Part shown: piece by piece, positions 41,474-49,747 of the stretch
Numbering within the stretch: position 1 is the first letter of the stretch
Layout of the letters: each line of letters begins with the position of its first letter
Origin: Streptomyces hiroshimensis
GTDB lineage: Bacteria; Actinomycetota; Actinomycetes; Streptomycetales; Streptomycetaceae
DNA: 64,000 nt
Reading direction: 5' to 3'
Assembly: GCF_014650335.1 (NCBI RefSeq)
Contig: NZ_BMUT01000006.1
Coordinates: forward strand, 1-64,000
Program-made: the position numbers and the translations under genes
Notes under the pieces: generated by a model
Seen by the model: the letters and a program-made list of their open reading frames with translations, nothing else
The model's database searches: none
Told to the model about the DNA's origin: nothing

Positions 41474-42956
41474 CTAGAGACTGAGCGGTGGTGGGTCCTG
41501 TTGCCAGGTCCCATGCTCAGCCGTGTGCCCCGAACGGTGCTGGGCGCACTGGTCACCCGTTTTCGCTCCGTTTCCAGCGCGCACGGATCGTGTCCGTGGT
41601 CCGGGAATACGGGGGCGGGGTCCCTCACGCCCCGGAGCCACCGGTGAGGCCTGGACGGTCCGATGCCCCGCACGATCGCTCCGGTCGTGCGGGGGTGGTG
41701 CCGTCCGTCGCCGGATCGAGTGCCCCAGGGCGCGCCTGCCGATCGCCACCGCTGCCGCATGGTGGCGAGTGGTCTTCCTGTTCTTGCTGGTGAGGGGGTG
41801 CTGCCAGTGCTGGGCGCCCCACTTGGAGGTGTAGGCGGGGTCGACGGCGACCACGGCCACACCGAGTTCGGCGGCCATGGATACCAGCCGGGCTCGCAGC
41901 CTGGCCACCGGCATGCCGGAGATCAGCTTGCGGAACCGCTTGTGCCGACCGTGCTTCTCGCGGGTCTTCGCGGCCTGGAAGTTGAGATCTTCGACTGCGA
42001 CCGCGAGGCTGTGCCGGGCCGCGAAGTGAAGCAGCCGGATCAGGGCGTGCCGTAGTTGTGCGTCCCGGTGCTGTGCGGTGCCGGACAGGTCGTAGCCGAA
42101 CGTCTTCGGCTCGCCGACCGGGTTACTGGATGCGGTACGCGACGGCCCGGTCTGCTTCCACGCGGTCGGTCCACTCGCCTGACCGGTGTGGGAACTGCAC
42201 CCGTGCGGTAAGGACGTACCGGCCGTGCTTGGCGTTCGCCGGCCCGGCGAGAGGGGTGGGCAGCTTGATGCTGACCTGGCCCTCGGGTGTGATGCGGATC
42301 GTCTCGTTGCCGTAGCGCTTCCCCGACTCGCCATCCGCCTGAAGGAACCAGCGCTGGGCTTCCCAGCGCTCACGCCACTCGGTCCCGGTCAGTCCTGCGT
42401 CGGAGAGGTTGTGCCGGTTGCGGGCCAGTTGCTTTCCGCCGCGGACCACGTGTACGACACCGGCCTGGTGATCGGCCCGTGCCTGCTCCAGACGATCCTC
42501 AAGGATGCTCAGACGGCGCCTCTTCGCATGCCACTCCTGCCTGCTGCGGTATCCGCCCGGCGCCCGCTTGGATCCCTTGTCCCCGACCGGCAGCGACAGC
42601 CGGTGCCGGACCATACCGACGTCGGTTTCGAGAGATCGGATGTGCGCAAGCTGACACCTTCGGGCCAACGCCCACTGATCATGCGACGCCTTGGTGATTG
42701 TCCCCGCCCACCTGGCCGACGACTGCGGCGTAAGCGCCCGCTTCCGCACCGCCCACGCATCACTGTCGTGTTCCAGCCCATCACGGCAGCGCGCCTTGAG
42801 ATCCTTCGACGCCAGCGAACCGAGGTGCGCTCCCACCCGCGTGAGGACTTTCTCATCCTCGGACGTGAGACCCTTGAGACGGTCCCGTACCGCCACACCG
42901 GACGGCCCGAGCGCGATGAACGGCGCCTTGATGGGGCGCAGTCCGCAGTCAGTCAT
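41474..42956 (-). pseudogene. TnpB (RNA-guided nuclease) pseudogene of IS607 type
   Basis: The N-terminal half runs from the ATG at 42956 to a stop at 42123 (ending AVAYRIQ). The C-terminal half continues in another frame (PVGEPKTFGYDL to 41474). At the junction the segment that should hold the first RuvC motif (GVDLN-type Asp) is absent, so about 40-50 codons are deleted and the frame is shifted. The RuvC-II Glu remains (VAVEDLNF). The last RuvC region reads RHHAAAVAIGRR. The product cannot be an active nuclease. Confidence 0.85.
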
Positions 42957-43290
42957 GACCGGCTGCTTCCAGCGCCTTGCGGGCCCGGTTCTTCGCCGAC
43001 CGGCGACCGTACAGGCGGGCGCAGAACGACGCCGGCACCTCTGCCATATCCCGCACCAAGTCGTCCTCGGCTTCACCGTCGTCGAGCACGACGAGGCGAC
43101 GGCCGGAGGCGGACAACGCGGCTTCGACGAGTTCGACGTTCATCCGCCCAAGCCTGTCCTTGCGCTCGACCACCACGGCCGTCACAGCCGGGTCGGCCAG
43201 CAGTCGACGGGCCTTCGAGCGCGCCCCGTTCATGCCGGACGCGATCTCGGACTCGACCCGGACGACCTTGCCGCCCGCGGTTACGCTCAC
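42949..43290 (-). pseudogene. truncated IS607-type TnpA serine recombinase
   Basis: 113 residues remain. They include SGMNGARSKARRLLADP, ERKDRLGRMNVELVEAAL and SFCARLYGRRSAKNRA, which match the second half of IS607 TnpA. The MerR-like DNA-binding part and the YARVSS segment with the catalytic Ser are missing at the 5' end, next to btuF. It is non-functional. Confidence 0.85.
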
Positions 43291-43310
43291 TTATCCGACT
43301 TCGATGGCCA

Positions 43311-44348
43311 TCAGGTAATGACCCCCTTGAGATAGCGGGCGAGTGCCGCGATCGCCGCCGGGTTGCGGGGGCTCTCGACGAGGTCGACGTAGTCGAGGAC
43401 GAAAATGCGGTCGTTCTTGACGGCGGAGACGTTCGCGAGCGGCGGGTAGGACTTCAGGAACTCCTTCTTCTGCCCGGCCGTCACGTCGCCGTAGTTGTTG
43501 ATGACGATGACGTCGGGATTCCGCTCGACGACGGTCTCCCAGCCGACCGTCGGCCAGGTGTCCTTGAGGTCCTTCATCACATGGTCGCCGCCCGCCTTGG
43601 TGATGATGTCGTGCGGGCCGGCGAAGGAACCGGAGGTGGTGGCCTTGTCGCGGCCGTCGTCGTAGAGGAAGACCGTGGGCCGCTTGCCGTCCTGCGGCAC
43701 ACCCGCCTGCGCGTCGGCGACCTTCTTCTTGAAGTCCGCGACGAGCTTCGCCGCCCGGTCCTCCACCCCGAAGATCTTCCCGAGCGTGGTGAGGTCCGTG
43801 TAGAGGGCCTCCAGGGGCGGCATCACGCCGCGCGCCTTGCCCGCGCCGCCGTTGCGGCAGGACTCGGTGAGGACGTACGAGCCGACGCCGAGCTTCTTCA
43901 GGGCGTCGGGAGTGAAGCCGTTGCCCTCGCCGAAGCCGTAGTTCCAGCCGGCGAAGACCAGGTCGGCTTTCGCGTCCAGCACGAGCTCCTTGGTGATCTC
44001 CTTCTTGGACAGCCACTTCACCTTCTCGTAGCCGTCCTTCCACGGCACCGACTCGCGGTCGGCGCGGTAGTCGGGGGCCACGTACCCGGCCATGTGGTCC
44101 TCCAGGCCGAGCGCGAACATGATCTCGGCGATGTTGACGTCGTTGGTGACCACGCGCTGCGGCGCCTTGTCGTACGTCGTCTTCACGCCGCAGTTCTCGA
44201 TGGTCACGGGGTAGCGGCCGGAGGCCTTCTTCCCCGAGTCGTTCGAGTCGCCCGTGTCGCCGCCCTCGGTGACCTTCGCGCCGCAGCCGGTGGCCAGGGC
44301 GAGGGTGGTGAGGAGGGCGAGGGCGGTACGGGCGGTGCGCATGGCCAT
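43311..44348 (-). CDS. btuF: cobalamin/iron-type ABC transporter binding lipoprotein (BtuF-like)
   Basis: A 345-residue lipoprotein with lipobox LATGCG (Cys near 22) and a FecB/BtuF-type fold (APQRVVTNDVNIAEIMFALGLEDHM). The family binds cobamides or iron-siderophores. The cobalamin riboswitch ahead of this operon makes vitamin B12 or a precursor the likely ligand. It is last in the btuC-btuD-btuF order, 11 bp after btuD. Confidence 0.85.
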   Translation of the reverse strand: MAMRTARTALALLTTLALATGCGAKVTEGGDTGDSNDSGKKASGRYPVTIENCGVKTTYDKAPQRVVTNDVNIAEIMFALGLEDHMAGYVAPDYRADRESVPWKDGYEKVKWLSKKEITKELVLDAKADLVFAGWNYGFGEGNGFTPDALKKLGVGSYVLTESCRNGGAGKARGVMPPLEALYTDLTTLGKIFGVEDRAAKLVADFKKKVADAQAGVPQDGKRPTVFLYDDGRDKATTSGSFAGPHDIITKAGGDHVMKDLKDTWPTVGWETVVERNPDVIVINNYGDVTAGQKKEFLKSYPPLANVSAVKNDRIFVLDYVDLVESPRNPAAIAALARYLKGVIT

Positions 44349-44359
44349 GCGGGGGGTCC

Positions 44360-45133
44360 TTACGAGGTCGGCAGGCGGTCGAAGAGCAGGCGCGTCGCGC
44401 CGGTCTCGGGGTGCGCCACGCGGTGCGCCCGGACGCCGAAGACGTCGGCGAGCAGGTCGGCGGTCAGCACCTCGTCCGGCGGCCCGGAGGCGACGATGCG
44501 GCCGCCCCGGATGACGTAGAGGACGTCGCAGTGCGCGGCGGCGAGGTCGAGGTCGTGCAGGGCGGCCAGGACGGTCGGGCCCGCGTCGCGCACGAGCGCC
44601 AGCACCTCCAGCTGCTGGGCGATGTCCAGGTGGTTGGTGGGCTCGTCCAGGACCAGCACCTTCGGCTCCTGGGCCAGCGCGCGGGCGATCAGCACGCGCT
44701 GCTTCTCGCCGCCGGACAGCGTCGGGAAGCTCCGGCCGGCCAGATGGCCCGCGCCCACGCGCTCCAGCGCCGCCGCGCAGACCTCGGTGTCGCGGGCGGT
44801 GACCCGCCCGGCGGAGCTCTGGTGCGGCAGGCGGCCCATCGCGACGACCTCGCCCGCGGTGAAGTCGAACTCGCTCGCCGACTCCTGCGGCAGCGCCGCC
44901 AGCCTGCGCGCCCCTTCGCGGGCGCCGAGGGCGTGGAAGTCGTCGCCGTCGAGGCGGACGGTGCCCGTGGCGGGCCGCAGCGCCCGGTAGGCGCAGCGCA
45001 GCAGGGTCGACTTGCCGCTGCCGTTGGGGCCCACGAGCCCCACGAACTGCCCGCTCCCGGCGCGCAGCGCGACGTCCGACACCAGCCGGGCGCCCGCGAC
45101 CTCGACCGACAGGTCCTCGATGTCGACCTGCAT
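44360..45133 (-). CDS. btuD: ABC transporter ATPase (BtuD-like)
   Basis: A 257-residue FecE/BtuD-type ATPase. Walker A is GPNGSGKST, the signature is LSGGEKQRV, Walker B is VLVLDEPTNHLD and the H-loop is ALHDLDLA. The ATG shares one base with the permease stop (TGATG), so translation is coupled. It energises the importer. Confidence 0.92.
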   Translation of the reverse strand: MQVDIEDLSVEVAGARLVSDVALRAGSGQFVGLVGPNGSGKSTLLRCAYRALRPATGTVRLDGDDFHALGAREGARRLAALPQESASEFDFTAGEVVAMGRLPHQSSAGRVTARDTEVCAAALERVGAGHLAGRSFPTLSGGEKQRVLIARALAQEPKVLVLDEPTNHLDIAQQLEVLALVRDAGPTVLAALHDLDLAAAHCDVLYVIRGGRIVASGPPDEVLTADLLADVFGVRAHRVAHPETGATRLLFDRLPTS

Positions 45134-46269
45134 CAGGCGCCTCCGAAGGTGTAGCGGCGGCGCCGCATCAGCAGGACGAAGCAGGGCACGCCGATGAGGG
45201 CCGTGAGGACGCCGACGGGCAGCTCCACGGGCGCCAGCAGCAGGCGGGAGGCGATGTCGACCCACACCAGCAGTACGGCGCCCAGCAGCGGGGCGACGGC
45301 GAGGACGCGGCGGTGGTCGGCGCCGACGAGCATGCGGGTGACGTGCGGGACCATCAGGCCGACGAAGCCGATCGCGCCGCTGACGGCCACCACGGCGCCG
45401 GTGACGGCCGCCGCCAGGACGAACAGCCCGCGGCGCAGCCGCTCGGGGTCCACGCCCAGGGCGGCCGCCGTCTCGTCGCCCATGGCCAGGGCGTTGAGGC
45501 TGCGCGCGGTCCACAGCAGGCAGCCGATCCCGGCCAGCACGACGGCCGCGGCGATCGGCAGGGACGACCAGGTGGCGCCGCCCAGGCTGCCGAGGATCCA
45601 CATCATGGCCGAGCGGGCGGCCTCGCCGCGGTCCACGCTGAAGATCATCAGGGTGGTGACGGCGGAGAACCCGTAGTACATCGCCGAGCCGGTCAGGACC
45701 AGCCGCAGCGGCGTGAGGCCCTGCGGGGTGCGGGCCGCCAGGTAGACCAGCACCATCGCGGCGAGCGCCGAGACGAACGCCGCCCCGGACAGCGCCCAGA
45801 CGCCCAGCGCGCCCAGCGCGCCGAAGAGCAGCACGGCGTTGGCGCCGATCGCGGCGCCCGAGGAGATGCCCAGCACGAAGGGGTCGGCGAGGGCGTTGCG
45901 GACCATGGCCTGCACGGCCACGCCGACGGCGGACAGGCCCGCGCCGACGACCGCGGCCAGCAGGGCGCGCGGGAAGCGCAGCTCCCAGACGATGGTGTAC
46001 GCGGAGACCTCGCCGGGGGCGATGCTCCCGCCGGTGAGCCCCGCCCGCAGGAAGCGCAGCGTCTCGCCCCAGGTGACGCCCGCGGCGCCGAGGCCGGTGC
46101 CGCAGAGGACGGAGACGAGGAGCGCGGCCGTCAGACCGGCCAGCAGGGGCGGCAGCGGCAGCCGCCGGGGCGGAGCCGCGGGCCCTGGCGGTGCGCCGGG
46201 TGCGGGGCCGGGCGCGGGGCCGGGCTCTTGCGAGCCCTTCGGGCAGGCGGCCGGGAGATCTGTCGACAC
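45133..46269 (-). CDS. btuC: ABC transporter permease (BtuC/FecCD family)
   Basis: A 378-residue permease with about ten membrane helices and the FecCD signatures (RFPRALLAAVVGAGLSAVG, NALADPFVLGISSGA, GFVGLMVPHVTRMLVG). A Pro/Gly/Ala-rich hydrophilic N-terminus precedes the first helix. The GTG at 46269 has no free ribosome site; the nearest purine run lies in the 3' arm of a 19-bp hairpin, so translation should depend on that structure opening. Confidence 0.9.
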   Translation of the reverse strand: MSTDLPAACPKGSQEPGPAPGPAPGAPPGPAAPPRRLPLPPLLAGLTAALLVSVLCGTGLGAAGVTWGETLRFLRAGLTGGSIAPGEVSAYTIVWELRFPRALLAAVVGAGLSAVGVAVQAMVRNALADPFVLGISSGAAIGANAVLLFGALGALGVWALSGAAFVSALAAMVLVYLAARTPQGLTPLRLVLTGSAMYYGFSAVTTLMIFSVDRGEAARSAMMWILGSLGGATWSSLPIAAAVVLAGIGCLLWTARSLNALAMGDETAAALGVDPERLRRGLFVLAAAVTGAVVAVSGAIGFVGLMVPHVTRMLVGADHRRVLAVAPLLGAVLLVWVDIASRLLLAPVELPVGVLTALIGVPCFVLLMRRRRYTFGGA

Positions 46270-46279
46270 GGAGTACGTA

Positions 46280-46335
46280 CGCCTTCGCCTCGGGCCGCGT
46301 CCGTACGTACGGAGGAGCGGCCCGAGGCGAAGGCG
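46280..46335 (-). promoter_or_regulatory. 19-bp hairpin before btuC (riboswitch expression platform)
   Basis: CGCCTTCGCCTCGGGCCGC pairs perfectly with its complement, and the loop contains the self-complementary CCGTACGTACGG. The distal arm ends 10 bases before the btuC GTG and includes GAGGCGAAGG, the only ribosome-site-like run. It can act as a terminator or a translation block controlled by the upstream aptamer. Confidence 0.8.
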
Positions 46336-46394
46336 GTCGTGTGTGCGCCCGGGTGGTCCCCTCGCAGTCCACGGCGAGTTGTGCGGGGTCATGC

Positions 46395-46510
46395 ACGCCG
46401 TGGGTGATCGGGCTTACGGAAAAGGCCCCTGAGGGCCTTCCGCCTACCGTTGCGGGTCAGCGCCGGAATTCGACCGGACTTCCCCCACGGGGCGCTGTGA
46501 AGTTGTGGAT
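46395..46510 (-). promoter_or_regulatory. cobalamin riboswitch aptamer
   Basis: The reverse strand reads GGGAAGTCCGGTC, ATTCCGG, then GCTGACCCGCAACGGTA, the conserved core of B12 aptamers, followed by a hairpin and AGCCCGATCACCCACGGC at the B12-box position (46397-46414). It precedes the transporter genes. The ends are approximate. Confidence 0.87.
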
Positions 46511-46531
46511 CCGTCCGGGCCCTGAGGCGGC

Positions 46532-47128
46532 TCAGCCGGTGTAGGGCGTGCCGTCCGGGTTGTAGAAGGCGACGCCGTCGGGAGCGTCCTCGGGCAGGCT
46601 CGCGGCCCACTCCTGGAGGCTCTTCTGGTCGGCGATCTTCTTCAGGTGCGCCGACATGTAGGGACGCAGGGGCACCTCGGGGGTGGCCTTCTCGCCGACC
46701 CACATCAGGTCGCCCTTGACGTAGCCGTACAGGCGCTTGCCGCCGCTGTACGGGCCGGACGCCTCGGTCCGGGCGACGGCGTCCGTCGCCAGGTCGATCT
46801 GCGGCTTCTGGTCGGCCAGCTCGCCGTACCAGACCTCGGCGACGCCCTGGTCGCGGACCATGACGATCTCGACCTTGCGGTCCTTGTCGATCCGCCAGAA
46901 GCCCGTCTCGGACTCCAGCGGGCGCACCATCTTGCCCTCGGCGTCGAGCACCCAGCTGTGCGAGGAGTACTCCAGGAAGTCACGGCCGTCGTGGCTGAAG
47001 ACGACCTCCTGCCCGAAGTTGCACTTCTCGGCACCCGGGAAGTCGGCGACGCCCGCACCCTCCCACTTACCGAGGAGGAAGGCGAGGGGGACGAGGTCCG
47101 GGTGGAGGTCGGACGGAATCTCGATCAT
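46532..47128 (-). CDS. nitrobindin-like (FABP family) heme-binding protein
   Basis: A 198-residue beta-barrel protein of the DUF1794/nitrobindin type. The start DLVPLAFLLGKWEGAGVADFPG and an ETGFWRI strand are typical. Family members bind heme b with a C-terminal-side His and react with NO or peroxynitrite. It lies upstream of the riboswitch on the same strand and ends 22 bp before the aptamer region. Confidence 0.87.
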   Translation of the reverse strand: MIEIPSDLHPDLVPLAFLLGKWEGAGVADFPGAEKCNFGQEVVFSHDGRDFLEYSSHSWVLDAEGKMVRPLESETGFWRIDKDRKVEIVMVRDQGVAEVWYGELADQKPQIDLATDAVARTEASGPYSGGKRLYGYVKGDLMWVGEKATPEVPLRPYMSAHLKKIADQKSLQEWAASLPEDAPDGVAFYNPDGTPYTG

Positions 47129-47169
47129 GGGCTCAGACGATCTGTGCGAGGACGGACAAACTGGGCGGG

Positions 47170-47271
47170 TCAGCGCTGGCCCTGGTACAGCTTCTTCCAG
47201 GTCAGACCGGCGAACGCGAGAACGCCGACGGCGACCAGGACGAGCAGGGTGGTGAAGACTGCCTCAAGCAC
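47170..47271 (-). CDS. 33-residue single-helix membrane protein
   Basis: A very short gene: about 20 hydrophobic residues (FTTLLVLVAVGVLAFAGLTW) and a basic tail KKLYQGQR. GAGGAG lies eight bases before the GTG at 47271, giving good translation support. It is 41 bp upstream of the nitrobindin-like gene on the same strand. Function is unknown; a regulatory or complex-associated microprotein is possible. Confidence 0.72.
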   Translation of the reverse strand: MLEAVFTTLLVLVAVGVLAFAGLTWKKLYQGQR

Positions 47272-47401
47272 GAGCGCGCTCCTCGTCGGGAGTGAGGGTG
47301 GATGGACCGGTCACGAGTCTAGTCGGCCCCGGTTCCCGCGGCGCTGTGAGGTGGATCGTGCCCGCGCCCGGCCCTGCGGCCGCAGGGCTAGAGTGCCTGG
47401 C

Positions 47402-47767
47402 ATGGCCAAAAAGCTGGTGATCAAGGTGACGGCGGGCGCGGACGCGCCCGAGCGGTGCTCGCAGGCGTTCACGGTGGCGGCCGTCGCCGTCGCGAGCGGC
47501 GTCGAGGTCTCGCTGTGGCTGACCGGCGAGTCGTCGTGGTTCGCCCTGCCGGGGCGCGCGGCGGAGTTCGAGCTGCCGCACGCGGCGCCGCTGCCGGACC
47601 TCATCGAGGGCATCCGGGTCGGCGGCGGCATGATCACGGTGTGCACGCAGTGCGCCGCGCGCCGCGACATCGAGGAGAAGGACCTGATCGAGGGCGCGCG
47701 CATCGCCGGTGCGCAGGTGTTCGTCCAGGAGGCGATGGCGGACGGCGTGCAGGCGCTCGTGTACTGA
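47402..47767 (+). CDS. DsrE-family sulfur-relay-like protein
   Basis: A 121-residue DsrE/DsrF-like protein (MAKKLVIKVTAGADAPERCSQAFTVA). A pair of Cys is seen in TVCTQCAARRDI. Such proteins carry persulfide sulfur or act as small regulators. It stands near the sulfurtransferase and DUF1416 genes but on the other strand. Confidence 0.85.
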   Translation: MAKKLVIKVTAGADAPERCSQAFTVAAVAVASGVEVSLWLTGESSWFALPGRAAEFELPHAAPLPDLIEGIRVGGGMITVCTQCAARRDIEEKDLIEGARIAGAQVFVQEAMADGVQALVY

Positions 47768-47788
47768 GGCCTTCCGCTACGGGGCGGG

Positions 47789-48046
47789 CTAGTACTTCTT
47801 CTTGCCGTCGAGCTCGTCCCACCACTCGTCCGACTTCGGGTCGCCGGAGGGATCGTCCCACCAGCGGTCGTCGGGCCCGCGGCGGTTGGCGACGATGGCG
47901 GCGACGGGCGGGATGACCATGGCGAAGAGGCACATGCCCACCGCGGCGGGCACGGACCACAGGCGCACCACGGCCCACGCCAGGACGAACATCCCGATGC
48001 AGACGCCCATCATGGCGAAGTACAGATGACGCCGCCGTGCGTACAC
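47789..48046 (-). CDS. DUF3099 family membrane protein
   Basis: An 85-residue protein with two membrane helices (about residues 8-28 and 32-52) and an acidic Trp-rich tail (DDRWWDDPSGD, DEWWDELDGKKKY). This fits DUF3099. The GTG at 48046 starts ahead of the Arg run. Function is unknown. Confidence 0.8.
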   Translation of the reverse strand: MYARRRHLYFAMMGVCIGMFVLAWAVVRLWSVPAAVGMCLFAMVIPPVAAIVANRRGPDDRWWDDPSGDPKSDEWWDELDGKKKY

Positions 48047-48135
48047 GACTCCACCGTACGGCGACGGCGCGAAGGGCCGCACCCCCCAAGGCGTCCAACC
48101 CCGGGATGCGGCCCTCCGGCCGTCGGGAACCGTTC

Positions 48136-48423
48136 TCAGACGGCGATGGCGACCTCGGTCAGACCGCCCTGCTGCGCCACGACCTTGCGGTCGGCCGTCG
48201 CACCGGGCACCAGCGCGCGCAGCGTCCACGTGCCCTCCGCCGCATAGAAGCGGAACTGCCCGGTCGCGGACGTGGGCACCTCGGCGGTGAACTCGCCGGT
48301 CGCGTCCAGCAGGCGCACGTAGCCGGTGACGGGCTCGCCGTCGCGGGTCACCGAGCCCTGGATCGTGGTCTCACCGGGCTTGGCGGTCCCGGCGTCGGGG
48401 CCGCCGGCCTTTGCTCCACACAT
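48136..48423 (-). CDS. DUF1416 protein next to sulfurtransferase
   Basis: A 95-residue protein starting MCGAKAGGPD with a transthyretin/CnaB-like beta fold (TTIQGSVTRDGEPVTGYVRLLD). In actinobacteria this family is almost always encoded directly after the thiosulfate sulfurtransferase, as here (46 bp). Its biochemical role is unknown; the N-terminal Cys may accept sulfur. Confidence 0.9.
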   Translation of the reverse strand: MCGAKAGGPDAGTAKPGETTIQGSVTRDGEPVTGYVRLLDATGEFTAEVPTSATGQFRFYAAEGTWTLRALVPGATADRKVVAQQGGLTEVAIAV

Positions 48424-48469
48424 AAGCGTTTCCTTCTCTTGCCTGTTGCAGGGGGAGACGGGGCAGTGG

Positions 48470-49312
48470 TCAGTTGGCGCCGAGCTCGATCGGCACGCCG
48501 ACGAGGGAGCCGTACTCGGTCCAGGAGCCGTCGTAGTTCCTGACGTTCTGCTGGCCGAGCAGCTCGTGCAGCACGAACCAGGTGTGCGCGGAGCGCTCAC
48601 CGATCCGGCAGTAGGCGATGGTGTCCTTCGACAGGTCCACGCCCTCGCCCTCGTAGAGCGCCGTCAGCTCCTCGTCGGACTTGAAGGTGCCGTCGTCGTT
48701 GGCCGACTTCGACCACGGGATGTTGCGCGCGGTCGGCACGTGGCCGGGGCGCTGCGACTGCTCCTGCGGGAGGTGCGCCGGGGCGAGCAGCTTGCCGCTG
48801 AACTCGTCGGGGGAGCGGACGTCGACCAGGTTGAGCGAGCCGATGGCCGCCACGACGTCGTCGCGGAAGGCGCGGATGGAGGCGTCCTGGGGCTTCGCCT
48901 CGTACGCGGTACGGGGGCGCTGCGGGACCTCGGCGACCAGGTCGCGGGAGTCCAGCTCCCACTTCTTGCGGCCGCCGTCGAGGAGCTTCACGTCCTGGTG
49001 GCCGTAGAGCTTGAAGTACCAGTAGGCGTACGCGGCGAACCAGTTGTTGTTGCCGCCGTAGAGGACGACGGTGTCGTCGTTCGCGATGCCCTTCGAGGAG
49101 AGCAGCTCCTCGAAGCCGGCCTGGTCCACGAAGTCGCGGCGGACGGGGTCCTGCAGGTCGCTCTTCCAGTCGATCCGGACGGCGGTCTTGATGTGGTTCT
49201 TGTCGTACGCGGACGTGTCCTCGTCGACCTCCACGATGACGGTCTTCGGGTCGCCTGCGTCGATGCGGGCCTGTACCCAGTCGGCGTCCACCAGGACGTC
49301 ACTGCGGCTCAT
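48470..49312 (-). CDS. thiosulfate sulfurtransferase (rhodanese)
   Basis: A 280-residue two-domain rhodanese. The C-terminal domain has the active-site loop CRIGERSAHTWFVL (catalytic Cys) and the N-terminal domain is inactive, as usual. It transfers sulfane sulfur from thiosulfate. The ATG at 49312 follows GGAGGA. A Cys-containing leader peptide gene lies 137 bp upstream, pointing to control by cysteine supply. Confidence 0.94.
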   Translation of the reverse strand: MSRSDVLVDADWVQARIDAGDPKTVIVEVDEDTSAYDKNHIKTAVRIDWKSDLQDPVRRDFVDQAGFEELLSSKGIANDDTVVLYGGNNNWFAAYAYWYFKLYGHQDVKLLDGGRKKWELDSRDLVAEVPQRPRTAYEAKPQDASIRAFRDDVVAAIGSLNLVDVRSPDEFSGKLLAPAHLPQEQSQRPGHVPTARNIPWSKSANDDGTFKSDEELTALYEGEGVDLSKDTIAYCRIGERSAHTWFVLHELLGQQNVRNYDGSWTEYGSLVGVPIELGAN

Positions 49313-49449
49313 GCTGTTCTCCTCCGGGGCAGTTGCGGATTGCGCAAGCGCTTGCTGGCGCGCGGCGATGGGGAGCGCGCGGCGCTGCGCAGCGGGTGGG
49401 ATGGGAGACGAGACGGGGAAAGCTTCCCGGATGACAAGGAGGGTTCCCG

Positions 49450-49530
49450 TCAGACATGACGACAGAGCATGGCGGCGACGCGGCACAGGTCGACTGCCCG
49501 CCGCTTCGTGAGATCCGCCTGTCGCTTCAT
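49450..49530 (-). CDS. 26-residue leader peptide upstream of the sulfurtransferase gene
   Basis: A short ORF with TKRRAVDLCRVAAMLCRHV at its C-terminal end, a pattern I recall from putative leader peptides ahead of sulfur genes in Streptomyces. Cys16 and Cys23 could stall ribosomes when cysteinyl-tRNA is low and so regulate the downstream gene. A GGGGGC run precedes the ATG. Confidence 0.8.
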   Translation of the reverse strand: MKRQADLTKRRAVDLCRVAAMLCRHV

Positions 49531-49747
49531 GCCCCCGATCGTAGGGACGGGGAGTTGGCGTGTCACCGGTGTGTTGGATAGTGAGACGGGATCTTCCGGA
49601 TATTGGGATGAGAAGGCCCTGGAGGGGCGGTCGTGCACCGCCTCTGGGCGTCCGCGCCGCAGGAAGTCTGCCCTCCGGACGAGTGCGTCTCGCAGCGTGG
49701 ACGGAGTCGGACGGATCCGGGCCGAGGGAGACCGGGCAGCGGGCCGG

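Larger units (their letters stand above)
41474..43290 (-). mobile_element. decayed IS607-type element
   Basis: A truncated serine recombinase gene (tnpA) overlaps a frame-disrupted tnpB by eight bases in the order typical of IS607. No target duplication or clear ends can be defined, as expected for IS607. The segment fills most of the gap between nur and btuF. Confidence 0.85.

Noticed and set aside
42123..43076. Intact shorter TnpB-like gene
   Set aside because: It stops before any RuvC motif, and the C-terminal half continues in another frame with the intervening catalytic segment missing.
43311..46269. Nickel or siderophore importer, suggested by the nearby nur gene and FecB-type fold
   Set aside because: The cobalamin riboswitch on the same transcript favours B12 uptake; nur is separated by the IS607 remnant.
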